Assembly (NCBI RefSeq): GCF_014651535.1
Contig: NZ_BMXB01000009.1
Coordinates: 62,001 to 126,000, forward strand
Source: Salinimicrobium marinum
GTDB lineage: Bacteria; Bacteroidota; Bacteroidia; Flavobacteriales; Flavobacteriaceae
Length of the DNA stretch: 64,000 bases
Direction: 5' to 3'
Of this stretch, positions 47,470 through 56,652 are shown piece after piece. Under the pieces are notes generated by a model that worked only from the letters and a program-made list of their open reading frames with translations, was not told the origin of the DNA and did not search any database. A program made the translations under genes and the position numbers. Each line of letters opens with the position of its first letter. Position 1 is the stretch's first letter.

Positions 47470-48489
47470 TTAAAGTCGGTCCTGTTCATTTCCGTATTCA
47501 TGCTTGTATATCTTTAAGATAAGTAAAAATAAGGAGATAAGCAGCGGACCAAAAATAAGTCCGATAAATCCGAATAAGGGTACTCCCACTACGACCCCAA
47601 AAAGCGTTATGAGAGGGTGTACACTTGATAATTTTTGCAGGATGTATAACCTTAAAATGTTATCGGTTAAGCCTACAATGGTTACTCCGTAGATCAAAAT
47701 AAAGATAGCCTGCCAGTCCATATCCATTGAAAAAAGCAGAATAGCCACTGGTAATATACCAAGGGTGGTTCCTACAAATGGTACCATTGCACCAATGGCG
47801 GTAATGACAAACCAGAAGAAGGGATCGGGAACTCCAACAATTAAATATCCTACCAGGGCAATAACCCCCTGGAAAAAAGCAACTAAAGGGATTCCAAGAG
47901 CGTTGGATTTTACAGATTCATCACCTTCGTGCCCAATGATCTGCAGGTTTTCTTCCCCAATAGGAATATAAGAAATGAGGATCCATTTTAATTTGTTGCG
48001 GTTAATCAGCATATAGTACAACATGAAATACATGATCCCAATAGCAATAAATGCATTGAAAGTACCCACACCCAGATCCTGGAGATTGCTGGAGATCCAG
48101 TTGGTCACTCGGGAAGAATCAATGGTGTTGTTGAGATCGTAGCCTATATAGGCTTCTGCTTCCCGAACCTGGGTTTTTATGGCAGCCACCACTCTTTCTG
48201 AGTTTGCCACTGCCTTCCCGATTTTTGAGGAGAGCATTAAGATCGTTAGAGATATAGGAACCAGTATTCCTATAAAAGAAAGAAAGATGAGAAAACCTGC
48301 TGCAATGGATTCCTTCCATCCTTTGTTCACCAGGCGGTCCATCCATTTTCGCAGGATGACATGTAAAGTTATTGCTCCTAAGACTCCGGTGAGGTAAGGA
48401 ATTATCTCACGGAAAATTAAAACCAGTAGAAATAGTATGAGTAACAGCACGAACAACTGTCGTACCAGGGAAGGTTTTAGTTTATCCAT
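47470..48489 (-). CDS. AI-2E family transporter (UPF0118/PerM type)
   Basis: 339 residues with about eight hydrophobic helices. Typical blocks are FIAIGIMYFMLYYMLINRNK, the PFVGTTLGILPVAILLF stretch, and the C-terminal HPLITLFGVVVGVPLFGFIG with GLIFGPLLISLFLLIL. Members export autoinducer-2 or act as Na+/H+ antiporters; the substrate here is unknown. Upstream gene 20 bases away encodes a VOC protein. Confidence 0.88.
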   Translation of the reverse strand: MDKLKPSLVRQLFVLLLILFLLVLIFREIIPYLTGVLGAITLHVILRKWMDRLVNKGWKESIAAGFLIFLSFIGILVPISLTILMLSSKIGKAVANSERVVAAIKTQVREAEAYIGYDLNNTIDSSRVTNWISSNLQDLGVGTFNAFIAIGIMYFMLYYMLINRNKLKWILISYIPIGEENLQIIGHEGDESVKSNALGIPLVAFFQGVIALVGYLIVGVPDPFFWFVITAIGAMVPFVGTTLGILPVAILLFSMDMDWQAIFILIYGVTIVGLTDNILRLYILQKLSSVHPLITLFGVVVGVPLFGFIGLIFGPLLISLFLLILKIYKHEYGNEQDRL

Positions 48490-48508
48490 GAAAGATCTTT
48501 AATTAAGA

Positions 48509-48940
48509 CTATTTGGCAAATAACTGGCTTTCGTCTTTAAAAGCCTTGAATTCAAGAGCATTTCCACAAGGATCTTTGAAGAACATCGTCGCCTGTTCTC
48601 CTACTTTTCCTCCAAAACGTATATAAGGCTCGATCACAAAATTGATCTTTTTCTTCTTTAGATCTTCAGCAAATTGATGAAAGGTATCCCATTCGAGAAC
48701 TACCCCAAAATGTGGAACAGGAACCTCTTTTCCGTCTACAGGATTACTGCCTTTAACAGAATCTGTACCTGAATTCTCTTTGTAATGAATTACAAACTGA
48801 TGTCCGAAAAAATTAAAATCTACCCAATGATCGCTGCTTCTGCCTTCTTCACAGTTCAAGGTATCGCGGTAAAATTTTCTTGCCGCTTCAAGGTTGTCTA
48901 CTGGAACGGCTAAATGAAATGGTCGTACTACGTGTTGCAT
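48509..48940 (-). CDS. VOC superfamily (glyoxalase-like) protein
   Basis: 143 residues, two beta-alpha-beta-beta-beta units: [19 protein letters not shown] then [15 protein letters not shown], and [20 protein letters not shown] then [15 protein letters not shown]. The His in FHLAV, the His in VPHFG and the Glu in ALEFK are positioned as metal ligands. Related to uncharacterised dioxygenase/lyase-type VOC proteins; the substrate is unknown. 8 bases after the Rho_N-like gene. Confidence 0.8.
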   Translation of the reverse strand: MQHVVRPFHLAVPVDNLEAARKFYRDTLNCEEGRSSDHWVDFNFFGHQFVIHYKENSGTDSVKGSNPVDGKEVPVPHFGVVLEWDTFHQFAEDLKKKKINFVIEPYIRFGGKVGEQATMFFKDPCGNALEFKAFKDESQLFAK

Positions 48941-48948
48941 ATAATTTA

Positions 48949-49194
48949 TTAGTGATTTCTTAAGGCATTGATAAGTTCATCCTTACTCATATTGGAACGT
49001 CCTTCAATACCAACTTCCTTTGCTTTTTTGTAAAGGTCGTCTTTACTTCTTTCTTCGTAGGTATCAGCTTTGCCACCTTTCTTGCCAGAGTTTGATGTAT
49101 TGGCAATCCTTGCGGCTTTTTCTTTACTGGCACCTTTATCCCGAAGTGCTTCGTATTGGTCTTCGTTTTTGATTTTGTTGCTGTTAGTTCCCAT
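48949..49194 (-). CDS. Small protein with Rho N-terminal-like motif
   Basis: 81 residues, very charged. The C-terminal part [20 protein letters not shown] and [13 protein letters not shown] is the SAP/Rho_N helix-extended-helix motif found in nucleic-acid-binding proteins; the N-terminal part ([20 protein letters not shown]) resembles DUF7218-type proteins. It probably binds DNA or RNA; the role is unknown. Confidence 0.7.
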   Translation of the reverse strand: MGTNSNKIKNEDQYEALRDKGASKEKAARIANTSNSGKKGGKADTYEERSKDDLYKKAKEVGIEGRSNMSKDELINALRNH

Positions 49195-49245
49195 TTTTTC
49201 TTTTAAAAATAGGAAGAACTAGCGCAAATTAACCCTAATGCTCTG

Positions 49246-50112
49246 TTAAGATTTTGAGCCTCTGTTTCTGTTTCCCGAACGCTGGTTACCACTGGAGGGC
49301 TTCCGTTTTTTTCGGTTTTCCACGAATTTCTGATTCCTGTCGCTGCTGGTTTGTGAATGCTTTTTTTCCTTCGGTGGAAGAGAGGCTTCTTCGGTTTTGG
49401 TTGAATCCCCGGTTAATTTGTCAAGGGTTTCCAGCTCTTCCGGAGTGATATCGCGATATTTCCCTACCGGAACATCCAGTTTGATATTCATGATCCTTAT
49501 GCGCTTCAGCTTTACTACTTCATATCCGAGATATTCACACATCCGCCTTATTTGCCGGTTAAGTCCCTGGGTTAGTATGATCCTGAAGGAATATTTGCTA
49601 AGCTGTTCTACTTCACATTTTTTTGTTACCGTATCCAGAATAGGTATTCCATTGCCCATACGTTCAATAAAATCGGTGTTGATCAACCTGTTTACTGTTA
49701 CAATATATTCCTTTTCGTGATTGTTGCGGGCCCGTAAAATTTTGTTCACAATATCTCCGTCATCGGTCATGATGATAAGGCCCTCGCTAGGTTTATCTAG
49801 GCGGCCTACAGGAAAAATGCGCGTGGGAAAATTGATGTAATCCACAATATTTTTCTTTTCCTCGGGATTGGTGGTGCAAACAATTCCCACAGGCTTATTG
49901 AAAGCCAGGTAAACATTCTTTTTTTTCCTGGAATCTATGACAACATCATCTACACGTACAACATCTTCAGGAGATACTTTGGTTCCCATTTCAGGAACAG
50001 TTCCGTTAATGGTTACTCTTCCCTGGTCAATCAGTTCATCGGCTTTCCGGCGGGAGCAATAACCTGCTTCGCTTAAATATTTGTTGAGTCTGGTAAGATT
50101 TTCAGAAGACAT
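49246..50112 (-). CDS. rluF: 23S rRNA pseudouridine synthase RluF
   Basis: 288 residues from the ATG at 50112 (MSSENLTRLNKYLSEAGYCS); a TTG six codons upstream is possible but less likely. An S4 RNA-binding domain (4-50) precedes the RsuA/RluF catalytic domain with VGRLDKPSEG (catalytic Asp106). NHEKEYIVTVN and GIPILDTVTKKCEV match RluF better than RluB or RluE. RluF modifies U2604 of 23S rRNA (E. coli numbering). A basic, Ser/Gly/Asn-rich tail of about 60 residues extends the family core. Confidence 0.88.
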   Translation of the reverse strand: MSSENLTRLNKYLSEAGYCSRRKADELIDQGRVTINGTVPEMGTKVSPEDVVRVDDVVIDSRKKKNVYLAFNKPVGIVCTTNPEEKKNIVDYINFPTRIFPVGRLDKPSEGLIIMTDDGDIVNKILRARNNHEKEYIVTVNRLINTDFIERMGNGIPILDTVTKKCEVEQLSKYSFRIILTQGLNRQIRRMCEYLGYEVVKLKRIRIMNIKLDVPVGKYRDITPEELETLDKLTGDSTKTEEASLPPKEKKHSQTSSDRNQKFVENRKKRKPSSGNQRSGNRNRGSKS

Positions 50113-50143
50113 GGAAATGTTGTTTTTCAAAAATTATTTAAGA

Positions 50144-50698
50144 TCAATCCCAACCAATCATGAAATACTTGATCTTCGCTTCATCGGGAATTTGGGAAGC
50201 CTGGATGCGGGTTTGGGTGTCGTAACGAAGTTCTGCGGGGAGCTCCTTTTTACTAATTGTTATATAGGTATTGATGTCGTCAATAAAAATCACCGCAGCA
50301 GATAACGTGTTTTCAATTCTGGATATGTTGTAATTTTCTACAATGTCTTTAAAGGTGCTGGCAGTACTTAGGCCTTTGGCTGTTTCAAACCTGGGATCCA
50401 TGACCTGGATGTACCCAATAGTACTGGTAGTATCAAAAGCCTGTACCGGCTCAAGAAGCAGCAACTGTTTTCCGCTTTGGTCGTAGATCTTTATTTCATT
50501 ACTGTTCCTGAACAAATCTCCTTCACTCATTTGTCTTACCACTGAATCATTGGCAAAAATCGAATCCAGCTCATAAACGCGTGTACTTTTCTTTAAAAGT
50601 CCTACCCGGTCCTTGTCTATTAGGTGAGGGTCTTCGTCTTTGTCACATGAGGTAAAGCACAGCAGTGCAATGAGAATTAAAAAGGATGCTTTTTTCAT
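50144..50698 (-). CDS. Hypothetical lipoprotein
   Basis: 184 residues; lipoprotein signal with Cys18 (LCFTSCDKD). Predicted mixed alpha/beta soluble domain with YELDSIFANDSVVRQMSEGD, IGYIQVMDPRFETAKGLSTA and NTLSAAVIFIDDINTYITIS; it ends IKYFMIGWD. I do not recognise a named family. rluF follows 31 bases downstream, so the two could share a message. Confidence 0.6.
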   Translation of the reverse strand: MKKASFLILIALLCFTSCDKDEDPHLIDKDRVGLLKKSTRVYELDSIFANDSVVRQMSEGDLFRNSNEIKIYDQSGKQLLLLEPVQAFDTTSTIGYIQVMDPRFETAKGLSTASTFKDIVENYNISRIENTLSAAVIFIDDINTYITISKKELPAELRYDTQTRIQASQIPDEAKIKYFMIGWD

Positions 50699-50873
50699 AA
50701 CGTGAAAAGAAATTATATGGATTTTAAAATTTTCTGAAATTAATGGAAGGTAAAAATAATGAACTGAATGGAAGAAGTTTCACGGATTTGGTATTATTTA
50801 CTTCTGAAAATCCTTAAAAACCATAAACCTCAACCAATAAATATTTTACAAACGAAAAAGATCCTGATAAATT

Positions 50874-51929
50874 CTAGGTGACAGCAGGACTTTTGAGCCT
50901 GATGGTGCCCTTTTCGGCATTTATTTCGGCTTCTATTCCGTTTGGAATGGTGAAATTATCATTTATGTGACCTATCATGGTTCCCGAAAAAGCCGGAATT
51001 CCAAGGGGCTTTATGTAATGGTCCAGCACCTCTTCCAGGGTAAGGGAGCCATAACCATTTCCAGGGTCACAGTTGGTACATTTTCCGAAAACGAAACCGC
51101 TAATACTATCCAGTACCCCTCCCAGCTGGAGCTGTGACATCATTCGGTCTACGGCATAAATTGCTTCTCCTACATCTTCAAGGTACAGGATCTTGTTGTT
51201 CCAGTCTGAAGGGAAATATTCAGAACCCATAATTCCGGTGAGAACAGAAAGATTTCCGCCAAGGAGGTTTCCTGTTGCTGTGCCCGGGGTCATTGTTCTT
51301 GTACGGTTTTTCACCTGAGTTAAGAGTCCCCCTTTTTCAGAAGGATTTTGCAAGAAAAGAGCTTCCTTATCAAAAAGCAGTCGTTTAAAATGGTCTACGG
51401 CAAAGCCATTCCAGGTGGAGGTCGCTAAGGGTCCGTGAAAAGTTATCAGGCCTGTCTTTTCATAAATAGCCATATGCAGTGCGGTGATATCGCTGTATCC
51501 AATAAAAATTTTAGGATTAGCTGCAATGGCCTCATAATCCAGCTTATCGATAATTCTCGCAGCACCCGATCCTCCTCTAAGTGCAATTACAGCATTCACG
51601 GAAGGATCCCTGAACATGTCATTAAATTCCTGAGCTCTTTCTTCATCCAACCCTGCTAAATGACCATACCTGTTTTTTACATGTGCCCCTAATTTTACTT
51701 TCAGACCCATGGCTTCCATAGATTCTACTGCAATTTCATAAGGTTCGGTTTCAAAAATTGCACTCGAAGGGCTTACTATTCCAATGGTATCTCCTGGTTT
51801 TAAAGCTTTTGGAAGCACTGCGGAATTATTGTTGCTAAAAATATCTTTTTCAAAGCCCGTTAAAGCTGGTGCAAAAGGAAGTATGATGCTTCCTAAACCC
51901 ATATTTTTAAGAAATTTTCTTCTTTCCAT
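50874..51929 (-). CDS. LD-carboxypeptidase (muramoyltetrapeptide carboxypeptidase, S66) with Tat-type signal
   Basis: 351 residues. The start RRKFLKNMGLGSIILPFAPAL is a twin-arginine-type signal peptide. The S66 catalytic triad is intact: Ser121 in ALRGGSGAARII, Glu251 in YLEDVGEAIYAVDRM, and His321 in GTMIGHINDNFTIPNG. Family members remove the terminal D-Ala from tetrapeptide side chains of murein fragments. E. coli LdcA is cytoplasmic; the signal peptide here sends the enzyme to the periplasm or surface. It is 24 bases downstream of the PBP4-type gene. Confidence 0.88.
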   Translation of the reverse strand: MERRKFLKNMGLGSIILPFAPALTGFEKDIFSNNNSAVLPKALKPGDTIGIVSPSSAIFETEPYEIAVESMEAMGLKVKLGAHVKNRYGHLAGLDEERAQEFNDMFRDPSVNAVIALRGGSGAARIIDKLDYEAIAANPKIFIGYSDITALHMAIYEKTGLITFHGPLATSTWNGFAVDHFKRLLFDKEALFLQNPSEKGGLLTQVKNRTRTMTPGTATGNLLGGNLSVLTGIMGSEYFPSDWNNKILYLEDVGEAIYAVDRMMSQLQLGGVLDSISGFVFGKCTNCDPGNGYGSLTLEEVLDHYIKPLGIPAFSGTMIGHINDNFTIPNGIEAEINAEKGTIRLKSPAVT

Positions 51930-51953
51930 AGTATATTTTCTTTTCCCTGTTAA

Positions 51954-53300
51954 TTAATATTTCAGGTAGATTTCTTTTAGAATATGTTCCATTTCTTCTT
52001 TGATCATCGAAGTGGGAACTGTATAATTGCTGTTCATAAAGCTGAAAATCAACACCCTTCCCGACTGTGTTTTAAGAAAGCCGCTAAGGCTGTGATTATT
52101 GTTCAGCGTTCCTGTTTTTGCATAAATATAAGGTTCTTCTTCTCCTTTATACAGATTTTTAATGGTGCCCGATTCGCCGCCTGCGGCCATTAGACTGAAT
52201 AAACGTGGTTGTGGTACTTCCTGTTGTATTTTTTCCAGGATTTTTACTACGCTTCTTGGGGTGAAAAGATTGTATCTTGATAAGCCTGAACCGTCCACCC
52301 ATTGAATTTCATCTGGCAGATCCTGAAAATATTCAGATTTTATGTGATCTATGGCTATGGAAGATTTGAGAGTGTCAGAAATCTCATTCGCACTCAGTAA
52401 CAGGATCTGTTCAGCGATAAAGTTATCGCTTACCTGAAGCATTCTCCTGTACAGACTATCTGCAGGGATGCTGTACAGAGTTTTAAAATCCTTAAAGGAA
52501 GAAGGAATTTCTTCAATCAATTGCACATTTTTTGGCAGCGTATCATTCAGCAGTGCTACAATTATTTCTGAAGAATACTTAAAAGGTACCGATTGTTCTC
52601 GTTGGGGGTTTCCAGGATTATGTTTCAGAACAAAAATATTTTCAGAAAGATTTCGTGTAGCTCCCGAACGTTTTGTCTTAAGATCCTTTGCAAACTCTAT
52701 CTTCTCCTGAAAGTAGCCGGGATATACCAGAGGAACGGAATCTTCCGGTGTAAAAGTGAAATTCACATAATTCCCATACATTGGAAAGGCACCTCTTTCT
52801 ACAGAATAATACCAGTTGTAATCTCCCCAAGCCCAGCCCGGGCCAAAATGGTCTTCGGTAAAATCTGGAGCCGCAAAAAACAATTTTTCCTCCCGATCCT
52901 TTAAAAACTGGAAAACCTGTGAATAGGGAAATTCTTCATGTAAAAAAGAGGGATCTCCCGTTCCGCGGAAAATGAGGGAATCATTTTGCACAGCATATTG
53001 GAGTCCGGGTACAGAATCTCCCAGGATTTTTAGTCCGGTATAAAAGGTGAGCAATTTCGTATTAGACGCCGGAGTAAAATATTTTTCAGAATTATGTTCA
53101 TACAGTACCTCCTGCGATGCCGGGTCATACACCATTAACCCCGAGAACCCCTGCCGGAATGCTTCCGAAGTGTCAAAGCGGGTAGTTATTTCATTAGTAA
53201 TATTTTTCCTGGAGGCACAGGATGTCAGAAATAGCAGCGTACATGCTATGATAGAGAAATGAAGAGGTTGTCTGGAAGAAAGGAAGTTTTGTATTTTCAA
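51954..53300 (-). CDS. dacB: D-alanyl-D-alanine carboxypeptidase/endopeptidase, PBP4 type (S13), lipoprotein
   Basis: 448 residues from a TTG start; lipobox ends at Cys28 (LFLTSCAS). The penicillin-binding motifs are all present: SNTK (79-82, in FTPASNTKLLTF), SDN (291-293) and KTG (395-397, in AKTGTLNNNHSLSGF). S13 enzymes cleave D-Ala from pentapeptides and peptide cross-links of peptidoglycan. Together with the LD-carboxypeptidase it forms a murein-trimming pair. Divergent from SusC 2 (154 bases between starts). Confidence 0.88.
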   Translation of the reverse strand: MKIQNFLSSRQPLHFSIIACTLLFLTSCASRKNITNEITTRFDTSEAFRQGFSGLMVYDPASQEVLYEHNSEKYFTPASNTKLLTFYTGLKILGDSVPGLQYAVQNDSLIFRGTGDPSFLHEEFPYSQVFQFLKDREEKLFFAAPDFTEDHFGPGWAWGDYNWYYSVERGAFPMYGNYVNFTFTPEDSVPLVYPGYFQEKIEFAKDLKTKRSGATRNLSENIFVLKHNPGNPQREQSVPFKYSSEIIVALLNDTLPKNVQLIEEIPSSFKDFKTLYSIPADSLYRRMLQVSDNFIAEQILLLSANEISDTLKSSIAIDHIKSEYFQDLPDEIQWVDGSGLSRYNLFTPRSVVKILEKIQQEVPQPRLFSLMAAGGESGTIKNLYKGEEEPYIYAKTGTLNNNHSLSGFLKTQSGRVLIFSFMNSNYTVPTSMIKEEMEHILKEIYLKY

Positions 53301-53454
53301 AATTATCAGGGAGGGTTTTTAGGATTCGGTTAATTTTTAAGCTGAGATGTTGAGAATAAGTTATTTGTCCAGATGAACAGCAGAATTTTTAGATTAGCTG
53401 CTATAAATTTATTTATATTTATGGTTTATTTAATAATTTTTAACAAAAAAGCTG

Positions 53455-56400
53455 ATGAGAAACAAAACTTCATTAATCTTCTTCTTTCTAATTGTTTTTC
53501 AAATTTCAAACGTATTTGCACAGGAGAAGACAGTGACGGGAACAGTATTGGTTGCCCGTGACGGAATGCCTTTGCCAGGGGTGAATGTACTTATTCAGGA
53601 TTCAAACCGGGGAACAATAACCGATATGGATGGAAACTATTCCATTGCGGTAGAGAGTGGAGATGTATTGGTGTTTTCATCTGTAGGTTTTCAGACTGTC
53701 GAAAGAACAGTAGGAGATCAGAATGTAATAGACGTTCGTCTTGAAATGAACCTTCAGAACCTGGATGAGGTTGTGGTGACCGCATTGGGTATTTCAAGGG
53801 AGAAGAAATCTCTGGGGTACGCCACGCAGGAAGTAGAGGGAGAAAACCTGAACCTTACCAATGAACAGAATGTACTGGGTTCTCTATCAGGGAGGATTGC
53901 CGGTGTACAGGTGACAGGGGCTTCTGGAGCAAGTATGGGGGGTACTCAGAAAATTAAAATTAGAGGGGTGAATTCCATCAGTGGAGGTGATCAACCTTTA
54001 ATTGTTGTAGACGGAACTCCTATTTCAAATGCCAATTTTTCTGAAAGTGCCGGGGCCGATTTTGGAAACCTGGGGCAGGATGTGAATCCTAATGACATTG
54101 AGTCGGTGAATGTATTAAAAGGGCCAGCCGCATCGGCTTTATATGGTATTCGGGGGCAATATGGAGTAATTATGATTACAACCAAAAGTGGTCAAAAAGG
54201 AATGAAGGATATAAATGTGCAACTAAATTCTTCTTTTACCATTGAAAGAGCTGCCAATTTTATGCCTCTTCAAAATATGTATGGTGGTGGTTCCAGCCAG
54301 GAATTCAGCACGCTTCCAAATGGAGATCCCTATGTAGCAATGGGAGTGGATGAAAGCTGGGGTCCAAGAATGGATGGTACGCCTGTAAGACATGCCTGGA
54401 GTTTTTATCCGCAGGATCCTGGGTATGGTGAATTGGCACCTTTTAGTCCGCAGCCAGATAATATTGAAGATTACTATGAAACCGGGTATAACCTGAACAA
54501 CGGAGTAACAGTTTCCGGAGGAAATGAGAATACGGCTTACCGTTTAAGTATCAACGATACAAGAATAGAAGGGGTAGAGCCAAATACCTATCTAAACCGG
54601 AACAATGTAGGCCTGGATGCCAGTCTTGACCTTACTGATAACCTGACGGTTTCCAGTAACATCAACTATGCAACGAATGATGCACAACGACCTTCTCAAG
54701 GTTCAGAATCGGGTGCAGGGTATCTGGTTCAGTGGTTTCAGCGGAATATCGATATGAATAGATTACGAAATTACCAATATGATGATGGGACATTTCAGCA
54801 CTGGAATCTTCGCAGCCCAAGTTCCGAAACAGGGGAAATCACCAATTTTGATCCGCTTTACTGGAACAATCCTTTTTTCGAAGCCTATGAAAATACCAGT
54901 AATGACAGAAGGGATCGCTTTTTCGGAAATATCGGATTGACCTATAACGTGTTGCCGTCACTGGAACTTCGTGCCTTTGTGCGTTCAGATATGTATACAC
55001 AGAATATTGAATCCAGATCAGCTTTCGGTGGAACAGGACTTCCGGGATTTTCTATAGGGAAATATCAAAACAGGGAAATGAACTATGAGTTTTTAGCGGT
55101 TTATGATAGAACTTTTGGAGACATTTCAGTAAATGCAACCTTAGGAGGAAATATCTTTGACAGGCGATATTCTTATTTATACCAATCTACTGTAGGAGGA
55201 CTTTCTACTCCGGGATATTATAATATAGAGGCTTCTATAGACCGTCCCGAGGTTACCAACTACCTGTTGCGAAAACAAATACGGAGTGGATTTGGAATGT
55301 TGTCACTGGGATACAGGGATACCTATTTTGTAGATGCTTCCATAAGAAATGATAATTCATCTACCTTACCCGAGGATAACAACTCTTACTGGTATCCTTC
55401 AATTTCCGGAAGTTTTGTGTTTAGTGAGCTCGTAGACTGGGACCTGCTTTCCTTCGGAAAACTTCGAGCCAGTTATGCTCAGGCAGGATCAGATCTGAGT
55501 CCTTACCAAACTACTATGGCTTTTGGGGTAGGGACAGTTTATGATGGCACCAACACCTTAACTGTACCGAATAATCTGAATAATCCTGATATTGAACCTT
55601 CATTTGCTCATTCATATGAAGCAGGTTTTGATCTTAGATTTTTTAATAGCCGGTTAGGTCTGGATTTCACCTATTATGAGCAAAAGAACGAGAACCAAAT
55701 TATTAGTCTTGACGTTTCCGGTGCCAGTGGTTATAGCTCCAGCATCATTAATGCTGGTTTGATTGAGAACAAAGGATTTGAACTTAGTGTCAATGCAGTA
55801 CCTGTTCAAACTGATAATTTTTCCTGGGAGTCTGTTTTTAATATTAACAGAAACGAGAGTATGGTAGTGGAGTTACATCCGGATATTGATGTATATACTT
55901 ATGGTTCCACTACGTATTCTTCCGTAACCAGCTACCTCAATTCTTATGAAGGCAAACCATTTGGAAGCCTGGTGGGACAGGCTTACCAGAGAGATGAAGC
56001 TACAGGACAAATCCTGTTGGGAGCAGACAATATGCCATTGTATACAGATGCAACACATGATTTTGGTAGTGTTTTGCCCGATTTTAACGGAGGGTTCCAG
56101 AATACCTTTCGCTTTGGCAATTTCAGTTTAGCCGCAATGATAGATTTCCAGGGAGGCGGACAATTCTTTAGCCGCTCAAAAATGCTAGCAGTACGAACCG
56201 GCCAGGATCCTGTTACCGTGGCAACAAATTCGAACGGAATGAATGTGCGGGATCCTCTTGAAGAAGGAGGAGGTGTGGAAGTATCAGGAATTTCTGCCGA
56301 AACAGGAGAGCCTGTGACAGCTTTTGTAGATGCCCGCTCATACTATAGAAATGTGGTGGGTAGAAGAATTTATGAGGAATGGTTATTTGATGCTTCCTAC

Positions 56401-56640
56401 GTGAAATTGAGGGAAGTGCGGTTAGGGTACAACTTTGGTCAAAATCTCATGGAGAGGTTGCCATTTGAAGCTGTGAATGTCGCCCTGATTGCCCGCAACC
56501 CTGTAATGATCTGGCAGGAAGCGCCGGAAGGGATTGATCCTTCAGAAATTTCTACAGGAAGTCAATCCATCAGCTGGTACGAATCGGGTCAGTTAAGGTC
56601 CGTGAGATCTATTGGAGTGAATCTAAACATCACATTTTAA
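53455..56640 (+). CDS. SusC/RagA-family TonB-linked outer-membrane transporter (pair 2)
   Basis: 1061 residues. Signal peptide ending NVFAQ (about residue 23), carboxypeptidase-regulatory-like domain (about 27-105: VTGTVLVARDGMPLPGVNVL and ITDMDGNYSI), DEVVVTALGISREKKSLGY, plug (NVLKGPAASALYGIRGQYGV near 220-240) and barrel with a C-terminal phenylalanine (VNLNITF). A second short copy of the first pair's architecture. The enzymes around it act on murein peptides, so peptide import as in RagA is a reasonable guess. Confidence 0.94.
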   Translation: MRNKTSLIFFFLIVFQISNVFAQEKTVTGTVLVARDGMPLPGVNVLIQDSNRGTITDMDGNYSIAVESGDVLVFSSVGFQTVERTVGDQNVIDVRLEMNLQNLDEVVVTALGISREKKSLGYATQEVEGENLNLTNEQNVLGSLSGRIAGVQVTGASGASMGGTQKIKIRGVNSISGGDQPLIVVDGTPISNANFSESAGADFGNLGQDVNPNDIESVNVLKGPAASALYGIRGQYGVIMITTKSGQKGMKDINVQLNSSFTIERAANFMPLQNMYGGGSSQEFSTLPNGDPYVAMGVDESWGPRMDGTPVRHAWSFYPQDPGYGELAPFSPQPDNIEDYYETGYNLNNGVTVSGGNENTAYRLSINDTRIEGVEPNTYLNRNNVGLDASLDLTDNLTVSSNINYATNDAQRPSQGSESGAGYLVQWFQRNIDMNRLRNYQYDDGTFQHWNLRSPSSETGEITNFDPLYWNNPFFEAYENTSNDRRDRFFGNIGLTYNVLPSLELRAFVRSDMYTQNIESRSAFGGTGLPGFSIGKYQNREMNYEFLAVYDRTFGDISVNATLGGNIFDRRYSYLYQSTVGGLSTPGYYNIEASIDRPEVTNYLLRKQIRSGFGMLSLGYRDTYFVDASIRNDNSSTLPEDNNSYWYPSISGSFVFSELVDWDLLSFGKLRASYAQAGSDLSPYQTTMAFGVGTVYDGTNTLTVPNNLNNPDIEPSFAHSYEAGFDLRFFNSRLGLDFTYYEQKNENQIISLDVSGASGYSSSIINAGLIENKGFELSVNAVPVQTDNFSWESVFNINRNESMVVELHPDIDVYTYGSTTYSSVTSYLNSYEGKPFGSLVGQAYQRDEATGQILLGADNMPLYTDATHDFGSVLPDFNGGFQNTFRFGNFSLAAMIDFQGGGQFFSRSKMLAVRTGQDPVTVATNSNGMNVRDPLEEGGGVEVSGISAETGEPVTAFVDARSYYRNVVGRRIYEEWLFDASYVKLREVRLGYNFGQNLMERLPFEAVNVALIARNPVMIWQEAPEGIDPSEISTGSQSISWYESGQLRSVRSIGVNLNITF

Positions 56641-56652
56641 AAATCAGGAAAA

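Noticed and set aside
53373-53561. 62-codon plus-strand frame at the start of SusC 2
   Set aside because: It overlaps the SusC signal peptide in another frame, and its product is not protein-like after the first helix.
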